The position numbers were made by a program, and so were the translations under genes. Below the pieces are notes generated by a model that was given only the letters and a program-made list of their open reading frames with translations, made no database searches and was not told where the DNA came from. From Rhodocyclaceae bacterium (GTDB taxonomy: Bacteria > Pseudomonadota > Gammaproteobacteria > Burkholderiales > Rhodocyclaceae), in contig JACAEF010000040.1 of assembly GCA_013388985.1 (NCBI GenBank), positions 1 through 64,000 on the forward strand: 64,000 bases of DNA, read 5' to 3'. Below, piece after piece: positions 56,997-64,000 of this stretch; within the stretch, counting starts at the first letter, position 1, and each line of letters starts with the position of its first letter.

Positions 56997-58454
56997 ATGA
57001 CGCTGGATTTCTTCGCCCTCACGCTGCTCATCCCGTTGCTTTCCGGCATCCTGCTCTCGTTCGCGGGCGAGCGCCACTGGGCACCGCATCTGAACATCAT
57101 CGCCAGCGCCGCGACGTTCCTCTCTGCCGCGGGGCTGACCGCCGAGATCATCGATCAGGGGCCGCGCTTCGCCTTCGGCGAGCAGTTCTTCATCGACTCG
57201 ATGAACGTCTTCTTCGTCACGCTCACCGCCTTCGTCGGCATGACCACGGCGATCTTCTCCGATCCCTACATGAAGAACGACCGCTCGCACGGCAAGCTCA
57301 CGCCGGCGCGCCTGCGGCTCTACAAGAGCATGTACCAGCTCTTCATGTGCACGATGCTGGTGGCGCTGACCACCAACAATCTCGGCATCCTCTGGGTGGC
57401 GATGGAGGCGGCGACGCTCACCACCGTGCTGCTCGTCTCGCTCTACCGCTCGCCGGCCAGCCTGGAGGCGGCGTGGAAGTATTTCATCCTCTGCGGCGTC
57501 GGCATCGCCCAGGCGCTGTTTGGCACGATCCTGCTCTATTTCGCGGCGGAACGCATCCTCGGCGAATCCGGCACGGCGCTGCTGTGGTCGCATCTGGTCG
57601 AGGTCAAGGGTCAGCTCGATCCGACCATCATGGCGCTCGCCTTCATCTTCCTGCTGGTCGGCTACGGCACGAAAGTGGGACTGGCGCCGATGCACAACTG
57701 GCTGCCCGACGCCCATGCCGAAGGTCCGACGCCCGTCTCCGCGGTGCTCTCGGGCCTGTTGCTCAACGTCGCACTCTACGCGATCCTGCGCTGCAAGGTG
57801 CTCGCCGACGGCGCCTTGCATACCGACTTCGCCGGCAACCTGATGATGGGCTTCGGCATCTTCACGCTGCTCGCCGCCGCCTTCTTCCTCGGCCGCCAGC
57901 GCGACGTCAAGCGCATGTTCGCTTATTCTTCGATCGAGCACATGGGCATCATCACCTTCGCCTTCGGCATGGGCGGCCCGGTGGCGAGCTTCGCCGGCTT
58001 CTTGCACATGACGATGCATTCGCTGGTCAAGTCGGCGATCTTCTTCGCCGTCGGCCATGCCGCGCAGAAGTGCGGCACACAGATCATGGAGGACATCCGC
58101 GGCCTGAAGCGCATCAATCCGCTGATCGGCTGGGGGCTGATGCTCGGCACGCTCGCCATCCTCGGCATGCCGCCGTTCGGCGTCTTCGCCAGCGAATTCA
58201 TGATCCTCACCCACGCGATGAAGTTCCATCCCTGGGCCACACCCTTCCTGTTGCTGGGCCTCGGCGTCGCCTTCGCCTCGATCCTCGCCAAGGTGCAGCC
58301 GATGGTGTTCGGCGAATCCGAGGCCAAGCCCCTGCCGCACGCGCCCGCCATCACGCCGGTCTTCGTGCACCTGGGCCTTGCATTGATGATGGGCCTGTGG
58401 ATCCCGCCCTATCTCTCGCGCTGGTTCCTTGAGGCCGCGCGTATGCTGGGGTGA
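56997..58454 (+). CDS. hyfF: Hydrogenase-4-type membrane subunit F (antiporter-like, NuoM/N family)
   Basis: Second antiporter-like pump subunit, 485 residues, about 14 segments. Key elements are NNLGILWVAMEAATLTTVLLVSLYRSP (Glu in membrane segment 5) and GYGTKVGLAPMHNWLPDAHAEGPTPVSAVLSGLLLN (Lys and His channel residues), plus MFAYSSIEHMGIITFAFG and HMTMHSLVKSAIFFAVGHA. Typical of HyfF. Stop is 4 bases before the large-subunit ATG. Confidence 0.93.
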   Translation: MTLDFFALTLLIPLLSGILLSFAGERHWAPHLNIIASAATFLSAAGLTAEIIDQGPRFAFGEQFFIDSMNVFFVTLTAFVGMTTAIFSDPYMKNDRSHGKLTPARLRLYKSMYQLFMCTMLVALTTNNLGILWVAMEAATLTTVLLVSLYRSPASLEAAWKYFILCGVGIAQALFGTILLYFAAERILGESGTALLWSHLVEVKGQLDPTIMALAFIFLLVGYGTKVGLAPMHNWLPDAHAEGPTPVSAVLSGLLLNVALYAILRCKVLADGALHTDFAGNLMMGFGIFTLLAAAFFLGRQRDVKRMFAYSSIEHMGIITFAFGMGGPVASFAGFLHMTMHSLVKSAIFFAVGHAAQKCGTQIMEDIRGLKRINPLIGWGLMLGTLAILGMPPFGVFASEFMILTHAMKFHPWATPFLLLGLGVAFASILAKVQPMVFGESEAKPLPHAPAITPVFVHLGLALMMGLWIPPYLSRWFLEAARMLG

Positions 58455-58458
58455 CACG

Positions 58459-60018
58459 ATGCGTTTTCATGCCGAACCGATCGAATTCACGCGCCAGCCC
58501 GGCGTCGGCGCGCCGATCTGGCGCGGCCAGACCGCCGATCGGGAAGACTGGCTGCGCTTTGCGATCTCCGTGCACCGTCACGCCGGGCGTCTGTGCGCGC
58601 TGTGGGGCAGCGACGAGCGCTGCAGCGGTGGCGGTTTCCGCGTCCATGCGGTGTTCGCGCTCGACGAGGGCTGGCCCTATCTCACCCTCGACCTGCCGGC
58701 CGACGATCCGGTCTATCCCGATCTGTCCGGCATCTTCGCGGCGGCGAACCGCATGCAGCGCGCCACTTACGATCTGGTCGGCATCCGTCACGACGGCGAG
58801 GACCGGCGGCCGTGGCTGCGTCACGGCGGCTGGCCGGCCGACTGGTTCCCGCTGCGCCACGATGCCAATCATCCGCCCGCGCACGAAAACCTGCCGAGCG
58901 ACTACGACTTCGTCCAGGTCGGCGGCGAGGGCGCGCATGAAATCCCGGTCGGCCCGATCCACGCCGGCATCATCGAGCCGGGCCATTTCCGCTTCACCGT
59001 GGTCGGCGAACGCGTGCTGCGCCTCGAACAACGTCTCGGCTACCAGCACAAGGGCATCGAGTGCCGTCTCGCCAGCGCCGACTTTGCGACCGGCGCCCGG
59101 CTGGTCGGGCGCGTCTCCGGCGATTCGACCGTGGCCTTTTGCTGGGCCTATGCCGATGCGCTGGAAGCGGCCTGCGGCGTGACGCCGCCGCCACGCGCGC
59201 TGGCGCTGCGGGCGCTGCTGCTCGAACGCGAGCGCGTCGCCAACCATCTCGGCGATCTCGGCATGCTCGGCAACGATGCGGCGCTGGCCTTCGGGCTGTC
59301 GCAGTTCTTCCGCCTCAAGGAAGACTGGGTGCGCCTCAATGCCCAGGTGTTCGGCCACCGCTTCCTGATGGACAGCATCGTGCCAGGCGGCGTGGCGGTC
59401 GATGTCGAGGCACGGCATCTCGCCGCGATCGTCACGCAGTGCGAGAGCATCGGACGCGCGGTCAAGGAATTGCAGCGCATCTACGACGAGCATTCCGGCT
59501 TGCAGGACCGTTTCCTCACCACCGGCCCGATCGACGCCCGGCTGGTGCGCGAGCTGTCGCTGTCCGGCATGGCCGCGCGCGCCGCCGGCGTGTTGCTCGA
59601 TGCGCGTTGCCATCGGCATGGCTACGCACCGCCGCCGCCGTGGAACCGTTTGGCGGTGCGGCCGGCTTCCGACGAGCGCGGCGACGTCGCGGCGCGCGTC
59701 GCCGTGCGCTTCGCGGAGATTTACGAATACCTGCGCCTGATCCGTCTGCTTGCCGCCGACATGCCCGCTGGCGAGATCCGCGGCACGGTCGAGCCCGTGG
59801 CCGGCGCTGCCGGTGTCGGCATCGTCGAGGGCTGGCGTGGCGAAGTGATCGTCGGCGTGCAACTGGGCGCGGACGGCAAGATCGCCCGCTGCCATCCGCA
59901 CGATCCTTCCTGGCAGGCCTGGCCGGCGCTCGAACACGCGGTGCTCAACGACATCGTGCCGGATTTCCCGCTCATCAACAAATCGTTCAACCTTTCCTAC
60001 TCCGGCCAGGACATATGA
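58459..60018 (+). CDS. Hydrogenase-like large subunit without NiFe-site cysteines (HyfG/NuoCD type)
   Basis: Soluble arm subunit of 519 residues: NuoC-like domain (about 1-150) fused to NuoD/hydrogenase large-subunit domain (about 160-519). Real group 4 hydrogenases bind NiFe through two CxxC motifs. Here the first site reads RVSGDSTVAFCWA (Ser and Ser where Cys are needed, about 218-225), and the C terminus ends FNLSYSGQDI with no CxxC, so no NiFe centre can form. This matches the energy-converting hydrogenase-related (Ehr) class. Residues about 202-209 (CRLASADF), just before this site, come from a dispersed-repeat copy at 59061-59085. ATG 58459 preferred. Confidence 0.88.
   Translation: MRFHAEPIEFTRQPGVGAPIWRGQTADREDWLRFAISVHRHAGRLCALWGSDERCSGGGFRVHAVFALDEGWPYLTLDLPADDPVYPDLSGIFAAANRMQRATYDLVGIRHDGEDRRPWLRHGGWPADWFPLRHDANHPPAHENLPSDYDFVQVGGEGAHEIPVGPIHAGIIEPGHFRFTVVGERVLRLEQRLGYQHKGIECRLASADFATGARLVGRVSGDSTVAFCWAYADALEAACGVTPPPRALALRALLLERERVANHLGDLGMLGNDAALAFGLSQFFRLKEDWVRLNAQVFGHRFLMDSIVPGGVAVDVEARHLAAIVTQCESIGRAVKELQRIYDEHSGLQDRFLTTGPIDARLVRELSLSGMAARAAGVLLDARCHRHGYAPPPPWNRLAVRPASDERGDVAARVAVRFAEIYEYLRLIRLLAADMPAGEIRGTVEPVAGAAGVGIVEGWRGEVIVGVQLGADGKIARCHPHDPSWQAWPALEHAVLNDIVPDFPLINKSFNLSYSGQDI
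59061..59085 (+). repeat. Dispersed 25-bp repeat, copy 8 (inside the large-subunit gene)
   Basis: GTGCCGT, CTC, GCCAGCGCCGACTTT on the coding strand, encoding CRLASADF between the conserved GYQHKGIE and the ARLVGRVSGDS segments. Exact consensus. Confidence 0.85.
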
Positions 60019-60087
60019 CCCGACTTCCCCCAGCTCCCTCTTCGCAGAGGGGCAGACTTCCAGAACGCAGCGCTCGGTGAGGAACTG

Positions 60088-60606
60088 ATGCTCTCGCTCC
60101 TCAAACGCATTGCCAAGACCGGCATCGTCACCGAGCCGGCGCCCGGGACGGACGACATGCGGCGCGAAATCGATCGTCTGCAGGACGAGGTGCTGAACAT
60201 CCTCGGCCGCGCGCTGACGATCCGCGAGGTCGATGCCGGCTCCTGCAACGCCTGCGAGCTGGAGATCCACGCGCTGAACAATCCCTACTACAACCTCGAA
60301 GGCCGGGGCATCAAGTTCGTCGCCAGCCCCCGGCACGCCGACATGCTGCTCGTCACCGGGCCGGTGACGAAGAACATGGAGAACGCGCTGAAGATCGCCT
60401 ACGAGTGCACGCCCGACCCGAAGCTGGTCGTCGCAGTCGGCGATTGCGGCTGCGGCTGTGGCGAGATCGGGCGGCTGTTCGGCCCGAATTACGCGACCGT
60501 CGGGCCGGTCGAGGCGGTGCTCCCGGTCGATGTCAAGGTGCCCGGCTGTCCGCCGACGCCGATCGCGCTGATGCAGGGTATCCTCGCCGCGGTGCGGACG
60601 CGCTGA
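60088..60606 (+). CDS. hyfI: Hydrogenase-like small subunit (HyfI/NuoB type)
   Basis: Iron-sulfur subunit of 172 residues, equal to NuoB, carrying one proximal 4Fe-4S cluster. Candidate ligands are Cys53 and Cys56 (GSCNACELE), Cys120 (VGDCGCGCG, extra Cys122 and Cys124) and Cys154 (VPGCPPTPIALM). The cluster ligands are kept although the adjoining large subunit has lost the NiFe site, so electron transfer probably still occurs. GTGAGGAACTG precedes ATG 60088; it lies 69 bases after the large-subunit stop. No separate ferredoxin-like subunit (HyfH/NuoI) is seen. Confidence 0.92.
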   Translation: MLSLLKRIAKTGIVTEPAPGTDDMRREIDRLQDEVLNILGRALTIREVDAGSCNACELEIHALNNPYYNLEGRGIKFVASPRHADMLLVTGPVTKNMENALKIAYECTPDPKLVVAVGDCGCGCGEIGRLFGPNYATVGPVEAVLPVDVKVPGCPPTPIALMQGILAAVRTR

Positions 60607-60620
60607 AACGGGTGCCGCCG

Positions 60621-60636
60621 ACCCGCTGAAGCGGGT
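60621..60636. terminator. Hairpin between convergent hyfI and carbonic anhydrase genes
   Basis: Perfect 6-bp stem ACCCGC / GCGGGT with a TGAA loop between two convergent genes, directly followed by a dispersed-repeat copy (60635-60659). There is a short nearby duplication of the CTGAA-CGGGTGCC pattern. Without a T tract its terminator role is a guess. Confidence 0.4.
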
Positions 60637-60659
60637 GCCATTGCGGCAGCGCCGACTTT
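60635..60659 (+). repeat. Dispersed 25-bp repeat, copy 9 (hyfI-carbonic anhydrase gap)
   Basis: GTGCCAT, TGC, GGCAGCGCCGACTTT; the most diverged copy (two core changes), touching the last base of the stop codon of the convergent carbonic anhydrase-like gene. Confidence 0.7.
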
Positions 60660-61729
60660 CAGCGCGTGATCAGCTCCAGCCGACGGGAATGCCAGTCGAG
60701 CACCGCCGTGCGGATGGTCATCTTCTCCGCCAGCGCGGGGAACTCCTGACGGATCACCTCGCTGGCGAAGCGCGTCAGGAAGCGGCTCTTCACCTCGGCG
60801 CGGGCGCGGTCGACGCCGATTTCGTCATAAGGCGCCGAGGTCAGCAGCAGCATGCCATCGTCGGGGATGCGGCCGGCCGCCATGTTGGACTGGATGATGC
60901 CGGCGGCGCGATGGATCGGCTCGGCAAGGTTCGGGCTGTAAGGGCCGATGATCAGCGCGACGTTCGGCGTGTGCAGGAAGTCGAAGCCGCGGCCGAGGCA
61001 GATCATCCACTCGCGGTGCTCGATGTCGAGCAGGCGTTCGTTCCTGCGGATCTGCGCGCGGATGTCGTCGATGTGCTCGAGATTGCCGTGCAGGAGCGGC
61101 AGCAGGTCGTGGCGCATTTGCGCCGGCATGTCGGGCAGCAAGGCGGCGAGCCGCAGATCGAGATTGGCGCGCTCGCTCGCCGTGAGATTGGCCAGTTCGA
61201 GCTTTTCGCCCTTGCTGCCATGGACGATCAGCGCGTCCTCGTCGGTTTCCAGGCCGACGACGAGCGGATAGACCGTGCCATGCCCGCTGCCGAAGATGGT
61301 TTCGACCTGCTGGCGGATCTCCAGCGTATGCGCTATCGCTGCCGCCGTGTCATGATTGAAGCCGGCACAGCCGCGCTGCGGGTCGCCTTGCGAGAAATGG
61401 TAGTTGATGATGACGAGCACGCGCCGGCCGGCATTGACCATGCGCTGGACGTGATTGGCCAGCACCTCGCCGAGATGCGGCCAGCCGAGATCGAAGCGGC
61501 CACCGAGATTGCGGAAGGGCATCAGGATGCCGACCGGCGTGTTGGTGACGACGGGGATATTGACGCGGCCGTCCATGCATTTGAGCACGGCGATCGCGGT
61601 CGGATGCTCGGCCAGATAGCGTTGCCGCGCCAACGTCGCTTCCGGGCTGCCGAAATTCGCGGCGTGGCGGTCGGCGAGGTCGAAGAGCCAGTCGATGCGT
61701 TCCTGGATCGGTTTGCCGTGGATGGTCAT
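60659..61729 (-). CDS. Carbonic anhydrase-like protein with CsoSCA-type zinc ligands
   Basis: Soluble protein of 356 residues. LKCMDGRVNI gives the C-x-D-x-R block of beta carbonic anhydrases (Cys51, Asp53, Arg55), and INYHFSQGDPQRGCAG supplies His111 and Cys121. The ten-residue His-Cys distance is unlike the HxxC of ordinary beta enzymes and close to the long spacing in the carboxysome shell enzyme CsoSCA, from memory. No carboxysome shell or Rubisco gene is in the window. It has no signal peptide. ATG 61729 lies 2 bases after the alcohol dehydrogenase stop; the longer upstream frame is antisense noise. Confidence 0.72.
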   Translation of the reverse strand: MTIHGKPIQERIDWLFDLADRHAANFGSPEATLARQRYLAEHPTAIAVLKCMDGRVNIPVVTNTPVGILMPFRNLGGRFDLGWPHLGEVLANHVQRMVNAGRRVLVIINYHFSQGDPQRGCAGFNHDTAAAIAHTLEIRQQVETIFGSGHGTVYPLVVGLETDEDALIVHGSKGEKLELANLTASERANLDLRLAALLPDMPAQMRHDLLPLLHGNLEHIDDIRAQIRRNERLLDIEHREWMICLGRGFDFLHTPNVALIIGPYSPNLAEPIHRAAGIIQSNMAAGRIPDDGMLLLTSAPYDEIGVDRARAEVKSRFLTRFASEVIRQEFPALAEKMTIRTAVLDWHSRRLELITR

Positions 61730-61731
61730 GG

Positions 61732-62910
61732 TCAGAGGCGCTCCGCAAGGATGTATTCGATTTCCGCGTCGGTGAGCTCGACCGGATTGGTCTTCATGCT
61801 GCTGCCGCGGCAGTGGGCGACGAGGCGCGGAAAGTCGGCGCTGGTGACACGGCACGCGGACAGGCGCGGCAGCGCGAGTGCGCGTTCCCACTGGCGCAGC
61901 GTGTCGAGGAGATGGGCGCGCGCCGCGTCGCCGTTCAGGCCTTTTTGCATCGCGAAACGCCGGCCGATCTCGGCGTATTTCGGCAGCGCCGGACTGTCGG
62001 GGCTGCGCTGTTTGAGCGCCTCGATATTGACGGCCGTGGTCGTCGCGAGCAGCGTGCCGCAGGCCAGGCCGTGCGGGATCGGGAAGCAGGCCCCCAGCGG
62101 TGCGGCCAGCCCGTGCACGGCGCCCAGGCCGGTGTTGGCGAGGCAGATGCCGGAGACGAGCGCCGCATAAGCCATCTTCTGCCGCGCCGCGGCGTCGGCC
62201 GGGTCGTGGTAGAAGGGCAGCAGGCCGTCCTTCACCGCCATGATGCCGCTTCGGGCCAGCGCGTCGGTGAGCGGATTGGCGCGGCGCGAGACGAAGCTCT
62301 CCAGCAGCTGGGTGAAGGCATCCATGCCGTCGGCGGCGATCAGCGGCGGCGCGCAGCTGGCGAGCAGGTCCGGATCGACGATCGCCCATTGCGCCACCAG
62401 TTGCTCGTCGCGGAAGGATTTCTTGAATTTCCCCGGCTCACCGATCACCGCATTCTTCGTTACTTCCGAGCCGGTGCCGGCGGTGGTCGGCACGGCGATG
62501 AAAGGCGTGGCCGGGCCGCGGTAGGGCAGCTCCGGGCCGACGCCTTCGAGGTGATCCAGCACCGAGTTGCCGGGCTTGAGGAGTCCCGCGATCGCCTTCG
62601 CGGCGTCGAGCACGCTGCCGCCGCCGATGCCGATCACCGCGGCGAATTCCTCGCCGCGCAGGCGGGCGACGGCATCATCGACGAACGCCACGGTGGGCTC
62701 GCCGGCGACGCGGAGGGTTTCCCAGCTGCAGCCGCGCTGGCGCAGCGCCTCGAACAGCGGCGGCGCATGGGGAGATTCGAGGAAGCTGCGCTGGCCGGTG
62801 ACGAGCAGCAGACGCGTGCCGTAGCCGGCGGCGAGGGCGGGAACTTTTTGCACTGCGCCGCTGCCGAACTCGATCCGCGGCAGACGGCCGATGGAGAAGG
62901 GTGGGAACAT
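61732..62910 (-). CDS. Iron-containing alcohol dehydrogenase
   Basis: Group III (Fe-dependent) alcohol dehydrogenase of 392 residues. The GGGSVLDAAKAIA NAD-binding signature, PTTAGTGSEVTKNAVI, and the iron-ligand region DGMDAFTQLLESFVS with HGLAAPLGACFPIPHGLACG (histidines) are present. Substrate unpredictable. Near the C terminus a dispersed-repeat copy encodes CRVTSADF. It precedes the carbonic anhydrase-like gene and is divergent from the ferredoxin reductase gene over 42 bases. Confidence 0.92.
   Translation of the reverse strand: MFPPFSIGRLPRIEFGSGAVQKVPALAAGYGTRLLLVTGQRSFLESPHAPPLFEALRQRGCSWETLRVAGEPTVAFVDDAVARLRGEEFAAVIGIGGGSVLDAAKAIAGLLKPGNSVLDHLEGVGPELPYRGPATPFIAVPTTAGTGSEVTKNAVIGEPGKFKKSFRDEQLVAQWAIVDPDLLASCAPPLIAADGMDAFTQLLESFVSRRANPLTDALARSGIMAVKDGLLPFYHDPADAAARQKMAYAALVSGICLANTGLGAVHGLAAPLGACFPIPHGLACGTLLATTTAVNIEALKQRSPDSPALPKYAEIGRRFAMQKGLNGDAARAHLLDTLRQWERALALPRLSACRVTSADFPRLVAHCRGSSMKTNPVELTDAEIEYILAERL
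61831..61855 (-). repeat. Dispersed 25-bp repeat, copy 10 (inside alcohol dehydrogenase gene)
   Basis: Coding strand reads GTGCCGT, GTC, ACCAGCGCCGACTTT, one change in the core. It encodes CRVTSADF in the same frame as in the hydrogenase-like gene, at a place where relatives also have a similar ADFP sequence. Confidence 0.75.
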
Positions 62911-62952
62911 TCACGTATTATCCCGCCGATCCTTGAAAAACGAGAGGTCAGC

Positions 62953-63804
62953 ATGTCCATCGACGAAGCATCCATCCACCAGATCCGGCGCGCCACGCTG
63001 CTGCGCTCCGAGCGCCTCACCCCGGCGCAGTCGGCGCAGGAGGTGCGGCACCTCGTCTTTCACTGCGCCGACGCCGATTTCACACCCCAGCTGGGCCAGT
63101 GCGTCCGCATCCTGGCGCCGGGCCAGTATGGCAACGTCCATCATCCGCGCCTTTACCTGGTGGCCGATGCGCCGGTCGAGCGCGACGGCGGCACGGAGTT
63201 CGCGCTCTGCGTTTTGCGCCACAGCTACATCGACGATTTCAACGGCGAGCGCTATCCCGGCATCGCCAGTCACTATCTGTGCGATCTCCCCGTCGGCGCG
63301 ACGGTCGAGTTCCAGGGGCCGATCGGCTATCCGTTCGCAATGCCGGACGACCGCAAGGCGGGCATCCTGATGATCGGCATGGGTACGGGCATCGCGCCCT
63401 TCCGCGCGCTGATCCGCACGATCTACGAAAAGTTCGGCAGCTGGGACGGTAAGGTGCGCCTCTTCTACGGCGCGAAGACCGGGCTCGACATGCTCTACAT
63501 GAACGACGAGAACAAGGACCTGGCGCAGTACGTCTATCAGCCCACCTACAAGGCCTTCCAGGCGGTCAGCCCGCGTCCGGCGCTGGATGTGCCCGTCGCG
63601 CTCGACCAGGCGATCGCCCGCAACGCCGCGGAAGTCTGGGAGATGCTCCAGGCGCCCGAGACGCACCTCTATCTGGCCGGCGTCGGCGAGCTCTGGCCGA
63701 GTGTCGAGAAGGCGCTCGTCGCCGCGGCCGGCTCGGTTGCCCGCTGGCAGGCGGTGCGCGACCGGATCAAGTCCTCCGGACGCTGGCACGAAGTGCAATA
63801 CTGA
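62953..63804 (+). CDS. Ferredoxin-NADP reductase-like flavoprotein
   Basis: FNR-family protein of 283 residues. FAD site HPRLYLVADAP resembles the R-x-Y-[ST] block, followed by YPGIASHYLCDLPVGATVEFQGPIGYPF, NADP site GMGTGIAPFRALIRTIYEKFG, LFYGAKTGLDMLYMNDE and the C-terminal W-x-x-V-Q-Y. It could exchange electrons between NADPH and a ferredoxin, perhaps the one used by the hydrogenase-like complex (inference). ATG 62953 is chosen because the upstream frame is antisense to the alcohol dehydrogenase. Confidence 0.88.
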   Translation: MSIDEASIHQIRRATLLRSERLTPAQSAQEVRHLVFHCADADFTPQLGQCVRILAPGQYGNVHHPRLYLVADAPVERDGGTEFALCVLRHSYIDDFNGERYPGIASHYLCDLPVGATVEFQGPIGYPFAMPDDRKAGILMIGMGTGIAPFRALIRTIYEKFGSWDGKVRLFYGAKTGLDMLYMNDENKDLAQYVYQPTYKAFQAVSPRPALDVPVALDQAIARNAAEVWEMLQAPETHLYLAGVGELWPSVEKALVAAAGSVARWQAVRDRIKSSGRWHEVQY

Positions 63805-63806
63805 CG

Positions 63807-64000
63807 GTGGCGAGCAGTTCGGAAGTCCACTCCCGCGGCCTGACCGGCAATACGCTGCTATTGCTGGTCACCGCCTGGGTGATCGGCGTCGACAACTTCA
63901 GCTTTTTCGGCCATGTCCTGAAGACCTACGGCACGGCGCCCGCCATGCTGCCGGCGCTGCTGGCGCTGGCGCTGGCGTTCGGCGCGCTGAGCGTGCTGCT
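63807..64000 (+). CDS. EptA-like membrane phosphoethanolamine transferase, N-terminal part
   Basis: A GTG start 3 bases after the ferredoxin reductase stop opens a frame running off the right edge (64+ residues). It begins VASSSEVHSRGLTGNTLLLL and continues as membrane segments with DNFSFFGHVLKTYG, resembling the N-terminal membrane domain of EptA/lipid A phosphoethanolamine transferases. The catalytic sulfatase-like domain would lie outside the window, so the assignment is tentative. Confidence 0.5.
   Translation, partial: MASSSEVHSRGLTGNTLLLLVTAWVIGVDNFSFFGHVLKTYGTAPAMLPALLALALAFGALSVL

Noticed and set aside
58459-60606. Reading the Hyf-like cluster as a functional NiFe hydrogenase
   Set aside because: Both cysteine pairs for NiFe are absent in the large subunit and no maturation genes are present.
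1-64000. CRISPR arrays, tRNA/rRNA genes, insertion sequences and prophage genes
   Set aside because: Looked for regularly spaced repeats, cloverleaf-like sequences and transposase or integrase motifs; none seen. The dispersed repeat is not regularly spaced.

Overview
The window is a dense, GC-rich chromosomal segment. Its gene families and layouts (pgk-pyk-fba, glnE/yhdP, tldD, GlrK-QseG-GlrR-like module) fit a betaproteobacterium, most likely a Rhodocyclales or Nitrosomonadales-type sulfur/hydrogen-associated lineage. That placement is inference from gene content; no rRNA or tRNA gene was seen. Almost every base is coding, and many neighbours overlap by 4 nt (ATGA).

Layout. 1-3.4 kb: end of pgk, then pyk and class II fba, closed by an intrinsic terminator. 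3.6-4.8 kb: lone membrane acyltransferase. 4.8-7.2 kb: trpGDC on the minus strand. 7.3-10.3 kb: minus-strand sensor kinase / coiled-coil lipoprotein / AAA+ response regulator (GlrK-QseG-GlrR type). The regulator lacks the sigma54-contact loop. 10.5-20.5 kb: one plus-strand run of 13 genes. It starts with a monoheme cytochrome c and an FccB-like flavoprotein (sulfide dehydrogenase type), then passes by a stop/start overlap into a type II secretion/type IV pilus-like machine (G, F, E, four small inner-membrane assembly proteins, a TPR-secretin lipoprotein and three more pseudopilins). 20.8-25.8 kb: minus-strand rpe-gph-trpE followed by a tungstate-type ABC transporter. 25.9-32.6 kb: apaG, an NnrU/ICMT-like membrane protein, pcm, two acidic proteins of unknown function, argJ and glnE. 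32.7-43.6 kb: yhdP, nitrilase, tldD, aroG, a GT39-type glycosyltransferase, a UbiA-type prenyltransferase, a cyclic-nucleotide-binding protein and cob(I)alamin adenosyltransferase.

43.7-63.8 kb is the most distinctive part: psiE, a SulP-STAS-USP-USP fusion, a two-component system, a TSUP-USP-USP fusion with a small membrane partner, and a second SulP with a large cytoplasmic insert. These are followed by a six-gene membrane complex related to group 4 hydrogenases (HyfB, C, E, F, G, I types) whose large subunit has no NiFe-binding cysteines. Next come a carbonic anhydrase-like protein with CsoSCA-like zinc-ligand spacing, an iron alcohol dehydrogenase and a ferredoxin-NADP reductase. The right edge cuts an EptA-like gene. 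My working hypothesis is that the transporters, the redox/ion-pumping complex and the carbonic anhydrase form an anion or inorganic-carbon uptake island.

Across the whole window I find a dispersed 25-bp repeat with ten near-identical copies. Five are between genes and five are inside genes (trpC, argJ, the gspC-like gene, the hydrogenase-like large subunit and the alcohol dehydrogenase gene), in both orientations and in more than one reading frame. It matches no element I can name. Its behaviour resembles uptake-signal sequences more than ordinary intergenic REPs. It is, together with the cysteine-less hydrogenase-like complex, the best candidate here for something undescribed.
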